DNA of 64,000 nt from Salegentibacter lacus. Its GTDB lineage: Bacteria; Bacteroidota; Bacteroidia; Flavobacteriales; Flavobacteriaceae. Positions 16,921 through 24,803 of the stretch are shown piece by piece (the first letter of the stretch is position 1; each line of letters opens with the position of its first letter). Made by a program: the position numbers and the translations under genes. The notes under the pieces were generated by a model, which searched no databases, was not told the DNA's origin, and saw only the letters and a list, made by a program, of their open reading frames with translations. The stretch spans positions 1 to 64,000 of the forward strand of contig NZ_JAIQZB010000003.1 of NCBI RefSeq assembly GCF_020164555.1, written 5' to 3'.

Positions 16921-17652
16921 ATGTCTTTACTAACACCATTACTATGGCTTTTAATCATTTCACCATTATTAATAATTGCCCACTTTTTTTCAGAAAAGAC
17001 AAATTTTAAATATCTACTGATTTTTGCGATTTATTTTTTAGTAGATTCCTATTTACAAGCCTTAGGTACTGAATATTTGAAACTAGACTTTCTTAATCTA
17101 GACTGGAATTGGAGTGGAAAGATTCTAAGTTTAATTTTGAGTTTATCGTTTATATTTTTTCATTCAAAAGAGATAAGAAAGGAAATCGGTTTTACCTCCA
17201 AATTCAACTCAAAGACATTAAAATTAGGTGTTTTTATTTTTCTTGGCTTTTTAGTTTTTGATTTTATTTTCAAAATGATAATTTTTCCTAAAGGAGGACA
17301 ATTTGATTTGGAAAGTTTTCTTTTCCAAGCTACTATGCCAGGTACAGAAGAACTTGTTTTTAGAGGTATTTATTTATACTTATTAGGTAGAGCTTTTAGT
17401 TCTTCTAAGAATATAAAGGAAGTAGCTTTCGGATGGGGCTTCATCATCGTGACATTTTTATTTGGAATGGTTCACGGGGTTTTTCTGACAGAGGAATTGG
17501 AATTAAAATTTGATATTATTACAATAGCTTATTTGACCTTAATCCCATCATTGGGTCTTGGAATTTTGAGAAAATTTACTGGTAATTTGATATTGCCTGT
17601 AATTGGTCATAACCTTATAAACACAATGAACATATTTATAAGGCTCCGATAG
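16921..17652 (+). CDS. CPBP-family intramembrane metalloprotease
   Basis: The 243-residue polytopic membrane protein has the three CPBP (Abi/Rce1-like) motifs in order: E143-E144-L-V-F-R148, then F-G-M-V-H in LFGMVHGVF, then H-N-L-I-N in IGHNLINTM. About seven hydrophobic helices are seen. These enzymes cleave prenylated or peptide substrates inside membranes and in bacteria are often linked to bacteriocin or peptide processing; no peptide gene is seen here. It is alone between R12 and R13 and overlaps neither. Confidence 0.92.
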   Translation: MSLLTPLLWLLIISPLLIIAHFFSEKTNFKYLLIFAIYFLVDSYLQALGTEYLKLDFLNLDWNWSGKILSLILSLSFIFFHSKEIRKEIGFTSKFNSKTLKLGVFIFLGFLVFDFIFKMIIFPKGGQFDLESFLFQATMPGTEELVFRGIYLYLLGRAFSSSKNIKEVAFGWGFIIVTFLFGMVHGVFLTEELELKFDIITIAYLTLIPSLGLGILRKFTGNLILPVIGHNLINTMNIFIRLR

Positions 17653-17656
17653 AACT

Positions 17657-17795
17657 GCTTACAACATTATATTCTATGAAAAGCAATGCCTGAACCTTTC
17701 AATTCAAAAAAATTGTGTTCGCTTACTTAGCGAATTGTTCTGCGGACTTTCACGTAAGCCAACTCGCACAGTTCTTATAAGGGACGTTGGCAAAC
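17657..17795 (+). repeat. Cassette repeat R13 (attC-like)
   Basis: A diverged left arm (ACAACATTATATTCTATGAAAAGCAATGCC) and a weakened hairpin, but a good right end GGGACG + GTTGGCAAAC-type terminus. GTTGGCAAAC (17786-17795) is complementary at 10 of 10 bases to GTTTGCCAAC (19135-19144) at R14. Confidence 0.9.
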
Positions 17796-17845
17796 TTGAA
17801 ATAAAATAACCAGTCAACTTGAACAAACAGTGATTTAATTAAATA

Positions 17846-19060
17846 ATGAAAAAAGTATTTTTTTTGTTTCTCCTCTGCACATTAATTGGTTTTTGTTCAA
17901 AAGGGAGTAAATATAAATCAATTGAATTTGATAATACTTATAAATTTAGCGAAGAAATTTTGGATGAAGCTAAGGAGGGTAAGAGATTTGGAGAACATCA
18001 ATATGCCGCCTGGGAATTCGCTTTTCAGGGTGATTACAAAAATGCCCTGTCACAATGGGATCTTGCCAGGCAACCGGATTATCAAGAATTTTCTCAACAG
18101 GAGATCGATTCCCTTCAAAAGAACTACAAAGTAGCGGATGCTAAAAAATATCTGGCTAAAAAGATAAAAGATTATCAAATTGTAATTATAAACGAGGCTC
18201 ATCATAACTCTTTTCATCGCCATTTTATAAGCTCTTTACTAGAGGTATTCTATCGAAATGGATTTAGGTATTTTGGTTTGGAAACTTTGGAAAATGGGCT
18301 AAAGAAAGACTCTCATTTAAATACTCGTAACTTTCCCATTCAAACATCAGGTTTCTACACCCGTGATCCCAATTATGGTAGTATGCTCAGAAAGGCGTTA
18401 GAAATGGGCTACAGCGTTTTTCCTTATGAAGATACCACTGGAGTGAACCATGGCGAGAGAGAAATCGAGCAAGCAAAGAATATTAAGAGGATAATTGATC
18501 AAAATCCAGATGCGAAATTTCTAATTCACTGCGGTTTTGGCCATGTTATGGAGGGAATATTTCCATCGGGAATGAAAGCTTTGGCTGAAAGATTAAAGGA
18601 GTATACCGGTATTGATCCTTTAACTATAGATCAAGTTGCACACAGCGAAAAAGGGAATCCAGATTTCTTTTCTCCTCTTAGCCGTGTCTATAAAGTTAAA
18701 ACTCCGGGTGTTTTGATTAATGAAAATTATGAAGCTGTTACAAACCGGATTAAAGATAGATGGACAGATATAGCTGTTATACAACCTAAAACTTCCTATG
18801 AAAAAGGAAGACCAGGGTGGCTACTTGAAGGAAAGGCTAAGCCTGTAGCACTTGACATAGCAGACACTGATCTTTCTTTTCCCCTGATGGTTTTAGCTTT
18901 TAACAAAGAAGAAGGTTACAAAAGAGCCATTCCGGTTGATATTATAGAGGTTAAGAAACGAGAGGAGGAAATGTATTTAGCCTTAGATCCAGGAGAATAC
19001 ATAATTGTTTTAGCTAATACTGAGGATAAGGCAAGAAAATATGAATTAGAAGTAAATTAA
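17846..19060 (+). CDS. EreA/ChaN-like lipoprotein
   Basis: The 404-residue protein has a lipoprotein signal (LIGFC). The central domain has IIINEAHHNSFHRHF, YFGLETLENG, VFPYEDT, and FLIHCGFGH, a spacing of acidic and histidine motifs resembling the erythromycin-esterase/ChaN/TIKI-type superfamily. It is a possible periplasmic hydrolase or haem/metal-binding protein; I cannot choose between these from sequence. The C-terminal ~100 residues look like a separate beta-sandwich. Single gene between R13 and R14. A short frame inside it at 17886 is a shadow. Confidence 0.7.
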   Translation: MKKVFFLFLLCTLIGFCSKGSKYKSIEFDNTYKFSEEILDEAKEGKRFGEHQYAAWEFAFQGDYKNALSQWDLARQPDYQEFSQQEIDSLQKNYKVADAKKYLAKKIKDYQIVIINEAHHNSFHRHFISSLLEVFYRNGFRYFGLETLENGLKKDSHLNTRNFPIQTSGFYTRDPNYGSMLRKALEMGYSVFPYEDTTGVNHGEREIEQAKNIKRIIDQNPDAKFLIHCGFGHVMEGIFPSGMKALAERLKEYTGIDPLTIDQVAHSEKGNPDFFSPLSRVYKVKTPGVLINENYEAVTNRIKDRWTDIAVIQPKTSYEKGRPGWLLEGKAKPVALDIADTDLSFPLMVLAFNKEEGYKRAIPVDIIEVKKREEEMYLALDPGEYIIVLANTEDKARKYELEVN

Positions 19061-19134
19061 GTACACCTTTTCTCCGGCTAATTTCTAACTTTCGTCTAAG
19101 TTTGGAGAAATGAATTATAAAGGACTAGGACCAC

Positions 19135-19232
19135 GTTTGCCAACACTATATAAAACCAATGCTAAAACCTTTCTCCAATCGAAAGTCCTTGCTCGCCATC
19201 TCGCCTAGTTTTTATATGGGACGTTGCCCTTA
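19135..19232 (+). repeat. Cassette repeat R14, short form without central hairpin
   Basis: Only about 98 bp: left arm CAACACTATATAAAACCAATGC, then TCGAAAGTCCTTGCTCGCCATC and the right arm GTTTTTATATGGGACGTTG. The GGATTGTCC hairpin is deleted. The left terminus matches R13 at 10 of 10 bases; the right terminus GTTGCC matches GGCAAC at R15 (6 bases). Confidence 0.88.
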
Positions 19233-19344
19233 AGCTAAAAAATTGATTAAAAATAAAAACGAGTAAAACCTTAAAAATCTGAAATGTCAAATACTACTGG
19301 AGTTTCCTGAAGCAAAAGCTTTCTAAACAAATTATAAAATACAC

Positions 19345-19917
19345 ATGAGATTAAATCACAAACATTACTGGACTTCGATTATTCTACTATTAATTTTCAA
19401 TATTTCAACTTATGGACAAACAGTTATTGAACCACCTAAAGGTTATTCAACTGAAATTGGAAATATGGTTTCAATGTTAGAAGATTTAAAAGCACGAGTA
19501 ACTAGAAGTGTATCCGAACTTTCAATAGATGAAACTGATTTTTTATTAGATAATCAAGCTAATAGTGTAGGAGCGATGATACTACATTTGGCTGCAACTG
19601 AAAAATTATATCAAGTTTATACGTTTGAACATCGTACACTCAATGACGAAGAAAAAGCGATATGGGACGTAGCCCAAAATTTAGGCGAAGCCGCAAGAAA
19701 CCAAATTAAAAATAAGCCGATAGATTATTACTTAGATATTTGGAATGAAGTTAGAGCCGAAACGCTACGACTTCTTAAAACCAAAGATGATAAATGGTTT
19801 AACTCGAAGATACTTAAAACAGATATGAATAATCATTGGGCTTGGTATCACGTTATGGAACATCAGGCAAATCATATGGGCCAAATTCGATTCATTTTAA
19901 AGAGAAAAGAAAAGTAG
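19345..19917 (+). CDS. Exported DinB-like (DUF664-type) protein
   Basis: The 190-residue protein has a signal peptide (ending STYGQ) and a four-helix DinB-type domain. The presumed metal ligands are histidines in MILHLAATEK and in WYHVMEHQANHMGQI, with DinB-like spacing. DinB-superfamily members include metal-dependent thiol transferases (bacillithiol, mycothiol) and many of unknown role; most are cytosolic, so the signal peptide is notable. Single gene between R14 and R15. Cargo function unknown. Confidence 0.82.
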   Translation: MRLNHKHYWTSIILLLIFNISTYGQTVIEPPKGYSTEIGNMVSMLEDLKARVTRSVSELSIDETDFLLDNQANSVGAMILHLAATEKLYQVYTFEHRTLNDEEKAIWDVAQNLGEAARNQIKNKPIDYYLDIWNEVRAETLRLLKTKDDKWFNSKILKTDMNNHWAWYHVMEHQANHMGQIRFILKRKEK

Positions 19918-19950
19918 CTTGTCACCATAACTTGCGTAAATAAAGAAAAA

Positions 19951-20084
19951 GCCAATTGGCAACAACGATAAAAAAATGTTTAAACTTGTCTCAAATCGAA
20001 ACTCTGTGCTCACTTTCATGACGGATTGTCCTGTGGATAATCACGTTAGCTCTTACAATTTTTATACGAAAAGTTTTGTGTTAT
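19951..20084 (+). repeat. Cassette repeat R15 (attC-like), diverged
   Basis: Recognisable arms (CAACGATAAAAAAATG; CAATTTTTATACG) and hairpin (GGATTGTCC-TGT-GGATAATC). The right end GTTTTGTGTTA has an imperfect match (about 8 of 10 bases) to the reverse complement of the start of R16. Confidence 0.82.
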
Positions 20085-20101
20085 ACAACTAAAAATTTAA
20101 A

Positions 20102-20665
20102 ATGAGTATCCAGTTAAAGACCAATAGATTATTGATTAAACTTATTTCATTATCGGATTTAGAGAAAATTCATGAATTACATTCTCTTCCGGGAACTGAT
20201 CGATTTAATACCTTGGGAATTCCCGAAAACCTAAATCAAACAGAAAGTATAATTAAAGATTGGATTAAAAAAAATAATAATGGTCAGAACAAAAATTTTA
20301 CATTTAAAGTTGAATTAATAGGGAGTAAAACATTTATTGGGCTAATTTCTTTGAATTTGGGAAAGCCTAAATTTAAAATTGGAGAAGTCTGGTATAAATT
20401 TCATTCTGATTTTTGGAATAAAGGGTATGCGACAGAATCTCTGAAAAAGATCCTGGAATTCGCATTTTGTGATCTTGACTTACATCGGATTGAAGCTGGA
20501 TGTGCTGTTGAAAATATTGGAAGTATTCGAACTTTAGAAAAAGTTGGAATGACAAGAGAGGGAAGAAAAAGAAAAGTTTTGCCTCTTAAAGATGGTTGGT
20601 CGGATAACTTCGAATATGCTATATTATCAACTGACCTAAAAAGCACTACACACAACATAATATAA
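20102..20665 (+). CDS. GNAT-family N-acetyltransferase (RimJ/RimL-like)
   Basis: The 187-residue protein is a GNAT fold of the type that acetylates protein N-termini or small amines: TNRLLIKLIS start, FIGLISLN strand, VWYKFHSDFWNKGYATES (acetyl-CoA-binding loop region), then RIEAGCAVENIGSIRTLEKVGMTREG, the classic C-terminal helix. It is one of few cytosolic products in the array. Its last codons (T-H-N-I-I-stop) lie inside the left arm of R16, so the repeat supplies the stop. Confidence 0.9.
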   Translation: MSIQLKTNRLLIKLISLSDLEKIHELHSLPGTDRFNTLGIPENLNQTESIIKDWIKKNNNGQNKNFTFKVELIGSKTFIGLISLNLGKPKFKIGEVWYKFHSDFWNKGYATESLKKILEFAFCDLDLHRIEAGCAVENIGSIRTLEKVGMTREGRKRKVLPLKDGWSDNFEYAILSTDLKSTTHNII

Positions 20666-20783
20666 AAACAATGCTAAAACCTGTTTCAATTCGAAAGTCT
20701 GTGTTCGTTTACAACGCTCCATTTTCCTAACGATAAATTAAGCACGCCAGCTCGCACAGTTTTTATACGGAACGTATAGCACA
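20647..20783 (+). repeat. Cassette repeat R16 (attC-like), diverged centre
   Basis: The left arm ACAACATAATATAAAAACAATGC and right arm CGCACAGTTTTTATACGGAACG are clear. The central hairpin is replaced by unrelated sequence (ACGCTCCATTTTCC). The right end reads CGTATAGCAC, not GTTG. Confidence 0.85.
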
Positions 20784-20803
20784 TTCAAACTAAATGCGGA
20801 CAA

Positions 20804-21004
20804 ATGAGATATCAAATATTTTCAGATTTAGGAGGGTTTCTTTGGTGGCTGACCATCAAGTTCGGGAAAACGGACTTAGAAAAAGAGCAGACGCCGGACA
20901 AATGGGCGAGGAACTTATTCTATTTGTATTACTCGGACTCTCAATCGGATTTATATCCATTAAATTATTTTAATTATTGTATCAGATTCAGGAAGAAAAC
21001 GTAA
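20804..21004 (+). pseudogene. Small membrane protein gene, probable frameshift
   Basis: The frame encodes 66 residues starting MRYQIFSDLGGFLWWLTIKFGKT. After DKWARN the sequence becomes polar and loses hydrophobic character, while the -1 frame over the same bases reads LILFVLLGLSIGFISIKLF and stops at 20973. A one-base indel near 20910 would restore a two-helix protein of about 56 residues. I cannot exclude a sequencing error. No family is recognised. Confidence 0.5.
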
Positions 21005-21202
21005 ATGAGATTAATTTTATTTCCCATAGGAGTTCTGATCATAAGGCTGCGAACAGGAAATTTCTCTAAGCCAATAGATAAATCCTTTTCATCGCAGGAC
21101 ATAGTGAACGAAGCTGCTTATTATTTGATCAGGTTTGGGTTATTAGTAATTCTACCTGTTTTTATTTTCTATTTGATTCTCAAGAAAATGGAAATAATCT
21201 GA
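21005..21202 (+). CDS. Small membrane protein, unknown
   Basis: The 65-residue protein has hydrophobic segments at each end (RLILFPIGVLII and LIRFGLLVILPVFIFYLIL). It starts directly after the stop of the previous frame (TAAATG) and lies before R17. Function unknown; small size keeps confidence moderate. Confidence 0.5.
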   Translation: MRLILFPIGVLIIRLRTGNFSKPIDKSFSSQDIVNEAAYYLIRFGLLVILPVFIFYLILKKMEII

Positions 21203-21210
21203 ACAGAACA

Positions 21211-21345
21211 AACTTGCCACCACACTAATTAAAAACAATGCTAAAACCTGTCTCAACTCGTAACACATTGCTCGCTAGTTTAGCTGATTGTGCTTCGGAT
21301 AACCAAGCTCGCTAGCTCACACTGTTTTGAAAAAAGACGTTTTAA
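21211..21345 (+). repeat. Cassette repeat R17 (attC-like), diverged
   Basis: Left arm CACACTAATTAAAAACAATGC, hairpin changed to TGATTGTGCTTCGGATAACC (weak), right arm CACTGTTTTGAAAAAAGACG + TTTT. Neither terminus has a good complementary partner. It is the last recognisable full copy before 63.7 kb. Confidence 0.78.
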
Positions 21346-21428
21346 ATTTTAATTGTAGTATGCATTTTTAAAATCTGGAATTAAAATAACACAATATCTA
21401 ATTAAAAAATCATAAGTAAAATCGACTA

Positions 21429-22052
21429 GTGTTGAAATATTTGAAAATAAATTATAGACCCTATTTTGTTATAATTTTAATAATCACCATTTTAAGCAGC
21501 TGTAATGCTGGGAAAATGGAGTATGATTTCGAAAGAGGAAAAAAGCTTGATTTCACCACTGGAAAATGGTTGTTAAATAAGCCAGAAACTGTTGACGGAA
21601 GAACAGAAACTATTGAAGATATTGCCAGAAATGAATTTATGGACATTATATCGAAGGATCGTTTAATAGAAATATTTGAACTCAGGAAAAACAATCTGGT
21701 AGGTCATCAAATACCTCACAGTCCAACACAAGCAGATCTTAAAGAATTAAAATTAGTGTCTAATTGCGATTTTTTAATTAATGTACGTAATGAAATCATT
21801 GGGGAGAATGAGGGTTCCTTCAGATTCTCTAGGTCATTAGGTGTATCTAAAAAAGTTAATATGGCTCGGACAGAAATAGAAATATATGATCTAAATAGTT
21901 CTAAACTCATATCTAAAAGTTCGGCAATTGCAAAAGATGAGGTTATAGAAAGAGAAAATTCAGGATTCGAATATCTTACATCTGGAATTTTATTAGCAAA
22001 TAAAAGTGTTTCTAAACTCATCAGAAAGTATAAAAAGCACAAAAAAGATTGA
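21429..22052 (+). CDS. Lipoprotein of unknown function
   Basis: The 207-residue protein starts at GTG (TTG follows) and has a lipobox ILSSC. The mature part is mixed alpha/beta with a conserved-looking segment SNCDFLINVRNEIIGENEG and an alternating strand IEIYDLNSSKLISKSSA. This pattern resembles small envelope proteins that assemble periplasmic complexes, but no family is recognised. The repeat R17 lies upstream; no repeat closes the unit. Confidence 0.65.
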   Translation: MLKYLKINYRPYFVIILIITILSSCNAGKMEYDFERGKKLDFTTGKWLLNKPETVDGRTETIEDIARNEFMDIISKDRLIEIFELRKNNLVGHQIPHSPTQADLKELKLVSNCDFLINVRNEIIGENEGSFRFSRSLGVSKKVNMARTEIEIYDLNSSKLISKSSAIAKDEVIERENSGFEYLTSGILLANKSVSKLIRKYKKHKKD

Positions 22053-22248
22053 AATTAAATTAAAAAAACATATTATTAATTTTACGGGTCGAAATCTATC
22101 TCGCCTATTCAAAATGAAACGATAATAAACCCCACTCTTAATCATTACCATATATGTTATCGGACTGGGGACACGTATTTTTTAAATATGATTCCAATAA
22201 AATATGCAGTTTCAAAAACAGCCTAATTATTAATTCAATAATAGAAAA

Positions 22249-22719
22249 ATGAAAAAAAATAAATTTGTAGTCTTAATATGTTGCCTTTTTATCTGTTTGT
22301 CTTTTTATGGGCAAACAAATGACTCTTTGCAAAACGTGAATAGCGTAAAATCTAATTTTTTTAATTCCGGCTTTTCTAAGGTAGATCAACCTTTTGTTCC
22401 TAAAAAGTTGAATATTCAAACAAATGCATCAACTCTTGTTTTATATAACAAAACAACCAATTTGTACGACAATTATGTAGGTAATAATGATAGTTACGGT
22501 TACAGCAGCTCTAATACAATGTTTAGAAATAAATCTAATTTTTTTACTACTCTCTTTCTAGGAAATGCCTCCTCAATGGAAAATAATACTCTTTTACCAA
22601 ATAGGTCTTTATTATTAAAAGATGATAATTATATAATTAGAGACTCTTTTAATCCTAATGGTGCTTCTAATTTTTCTGAAGCTGTGATAGGTGGGGTCTT
22701 AAATTTAATATTTAATTAA
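22249..22719 (+). CDS. Secreted protein of unknown function
   Basis: The 156-residue protein has a signal peptide (ending LSFYGQ), then an Asn/Ser/Tyr-rich, low-complexity mature region with no recognisable domain. The short hydrophobic end AVIGGVLNLIFN is unremarkable. Function unknown. Confidence 0.6.
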   Translation: MKKNKFVVLICCLFICLSFYGQTNDSLQNVNSVKSNFFNSGFSKVDQPFVPKKLNIQTNASTLVLYNKTTNLYDNYVGNNDSYGYSSSNTMFRNKSNFFTTLFLGNASSMENNTLLPNRSLLLKDDNYIIRDSFNPNGASNFSEAVIGGVLNLIFN

Positions 22720-22800
22720 ATCATTGATTTGCCTTTGAATAAATTGAATACGAATGATATGACATATTTCAGCATTATAATTCAGTTTTTAACCTCTTAT

Positions 22801-23172
22801 ATGATTAATTACAACACATTATTAATCAAAATCCAACTTAATTTTGGTATTCCTTCAGGAAATTCTTTGACTTTTATCGGTGATTATTAAGGAGAAGAAA
22901 ATTCAACCTTCCGCTATTTTATGACGGATAAAAATTCCTTAGACTGTGTTGAAAGCTGCAACTAAAAAAGTGTTTTAGATTTTCATATAGGTCAAGTTTC
23001 TGAAAATAGAGATCTTACTCCAGATAACTATAATTTTGGCTACCATTTAATAATGCCAAGAAATTAAAAAGAGGTTTTATCTTTTAATTATAAAAATTTT
23101 AAATACAATAACCGAATTATAACAAAAAACAATCCTCCAAATAAAGCTATTCCTTTAATAAGCTTTACATAG
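22801..23172 (+). pseudogene. Possible decayed gene
   Basis: One frame from ATG 22801 to TAG 23170 reads as protein-like sequence for 124 codons (for example DFHIGQVSENRDLTPDNYNF and RNGYHL-type polar stretches) broken only by three TAA codons at about 22888, 22963 and 23065. The other frames are unremarkable. It is consistent with a gene decayed by point mutation. No family is recognised and chance cannot be ruled out in such AT-rich DNA. Confidence 0.35.
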
Positions 23173-23509
23173 ATGCGCTTCTGTTCTATCTTTATTCTGT
23201 TATTCTGTTATGTTGATAAACCATTCTCAGTTTAGTATATAAAACACTTAAATGCTTCATAAATACTTTTGATTTTTATAATATAATCAATGGTCTAATT
23301 CAAGTTCTTAGGAACGACAAGGATATATCTTCCCTTATTTAAATTCAAAGAACTAACCATCATCTATTTATGGTTGAACCGAAATTTCCCATATCAAATC
23401 TTAAAATTAATAACACAAACCTTATATATTGTATGGTTTGCTTAGGTTAGCCATTACTTAAAAATTATAAATTTGGATAACTATAAAAAAATAAATTAAA
23501 CGGTGCATT

Positions 23510-23517
23510 TATCTTTG
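23510..23517 (+). promoter_or_regulatory. Bacteroidota-type -7 promoter element
   Basis: TATCTTTG fits the TAnnTTTG -7 consensus of the Bacteroidota primary sigma factor and lies 30 bp before the GTG start of the next gene. No clear -33 TTG is seen. Confidence 0.45.
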
Positions 23518-23547
23518 TAGTGAGATCAAATAGACAAATTTTATACA

Positions 23548-24036
23548 GTGAAAAAATTAATCTTTTCTTTACTTCTAGTTCTTTCGTTCATAAGTTGCTG
23601 TCAGGATGAAATTATAAACACCTATACCATCCCTGAGAATGCTAAAAATAGAATTCCTTTTGACCAAAATTCAACCTTGAATTATGTGAATGAACAAGAT
23701 GCCTCGTTTTCAGCCTCTGCCATTCAGAAAAGGATAATAGTTAATACAGAAAGAAACGGACAACATAGTTGTGATTTGACAGGCTTTGAAGTTTTAAAAA
23801 GTTCTGTTTTTATTAACACATTTGATTTCGGATTTGAATTTATACTAGAAATTAATCAAAACGAGGATTTATTGTTCAAGGTAAAGAGATATTGGGAAAA
23901 TGGAGGGTATCAGATTTACACCACGGAATGTGGTCAACCTAATTATGATCCCGAAGGACCTTTTACTGATATTGAAATCAATGGATATTCCTTTAGCAAT
24001 ATATTGATTTTGAAAGTGGTCGTTTTCTTAAGTTAG
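23548..24036 (+). CDS. Small lipoprotein of unknown function
   Basis: The 162-residue protein starts at GTG and has a lipobox FISC (Cys18 or 19). The mature part is beta-rich with two cysteines in HSCDLTGFEV and TTECGQP that could pair. It is preceded by a TATCTTTG promoter element. No family recognised. Confidence 0.65.
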   Translation: MKKLIFSLLLVLSFISCCQDEIINTYTIPENAKNRIPFDQNSTLNYVNEQDASFSASAIQKRIIVNTERNGQHSCDLTGFEVLKSSVFINTFDFGFEFILEINQNEDLLFKVKRYWENGGYQIYTTECGQPNYDPEGPFTDIEINGYSFSNILILKVVVFLS

Positions 24037-24050
24037 CTGGTAATTAAACT

Positions 24051-24129
24051 TTGCACAACATTATAAGAAACAATTCTGGAGATAGTTTCGAATCGAAATC
24101 CCGTGCTCACTTGCTTGGCGAATGGTTCG
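24051..24129 (+). repeat. Truncated cassette repeat R18
   Basis: The left arm (CACAACATTATAAGAAACAATTC) and middle (CGAATCGAAATCCCGTGCTC) are present, then similarity ends at about 24129 with no right arm. It is a relic 2.7 kb beyond R17. Confidence 0.7.
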
Positions 24130-24266
24130 TACAAAAACCGTAAAAATAGTAAGGTTTGCTATGGTAATGGAGTTCCTTATAAAACCTAAATTTGACCATT
24201 AATAAACAGAAAAATTTAGACTTAATTAAAGTCCACAGGAATTTTTCCATTAATCTAATTAGTTGA

Positions 24267-24803
24267 ATGAAAAGTGTTTTATTATTTATTACCGTTATCT
24301 TATTTTCTACGCAAACTTTTGGACAGGAAGCGGTGGCAATTACAAATGATCAATTCTCCCTTAACCTTGTAGCTCCGTCTATAGAATGGGAAGTAAGTAC
24401 AGGACAAAAATCTACTATAGATTTAAAATTAGGGACCGGTATCGGTTATGCCAAATCTGGCTCTGAAAGTGAATTTGGTTTCTTTCCGCATTTTGCTTCT
24501 CAGTATAGGTATTATTATAATTTTGATAAAAGAATAAAAAAGGGAAAAAAGGTGTCTGAAAATAGCGGGAATTACCTGGCTGCGATTGCTAATATTAGAA
24601 GTGGCAATTCAATAATAGGAGACCTTGATCTTAGAGAGGATTATGCCATTTTAATTGGACCTGCCTGGGGTCTGCAGCGAACATATAACAGTGGATTTAA
24701 ACTAAACCTAAATTTAGGTGCTGGATATGGCTTTAATGACATTGGTGACTCTTACTTTTCCCCATTTATTGGTATACAGTTAGGATGGTTAGTCGCAAAA
24801 TAA
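24267..24803 (+). CDS. Outer-membrane beta-barrel-like protein
   Basis: The 178-residue protein has a signal peptide (ending QTFGQ) and a repeating pattern of amphipathic strands (LDLKLGTGIGYAKSG, YLAAIANIRSGNS, FKLNLNLGAGYGFND), ending in a hydrophobic strand. This is typical of small 8-strand outer-membrane proteins. It overlaps the next gene by 19 bp, so the two are translationally coupled, and lies upstream of a TPR kinase. Confidence 0.65.
   Translation: MKSVLLFITVILFSTQTFGQEAVAITNDQFSLNLVAPSIEWEVSTGQKSTIDLKLGTGIGYAKSGSESEFGFFPHFASQYRYYYNFDKRIKKGKKVSENSGNYLAAIANIRSGNSIIGDLDLREDYAILIGPAWGLQRTYNSGFKLNLNLGAGYGFNDIGDSYFSPFIGIQLGWLVAK

Larger units (their letters stand above)
22720..23547. 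other. Gene-poor interval
   Basis: These 828 bp have no intact gene. They contain the possible decayed gene at 22801-23172; the rest is AT-rich. A promoter-like TATCTTTG lies near the right end. Nothing else is seen. Confidence 0.6.

Noticed and set aside
20373-20658. Frames antisense to the GNAT gene
   Set aside because: They are shadows without start signals.
1137-21345. CRISPR array
   Set aside because: The units are ~130 bp with spacers of 0.4-3.7 kb containing genes, and no cas genes are present.
1137-21345. Dispersed MITE-like transposon copies
   Set aside because: Independent insertions would give direct target duplications around each repeat. The ends pair across the genes instead, and all copies share one orientation.
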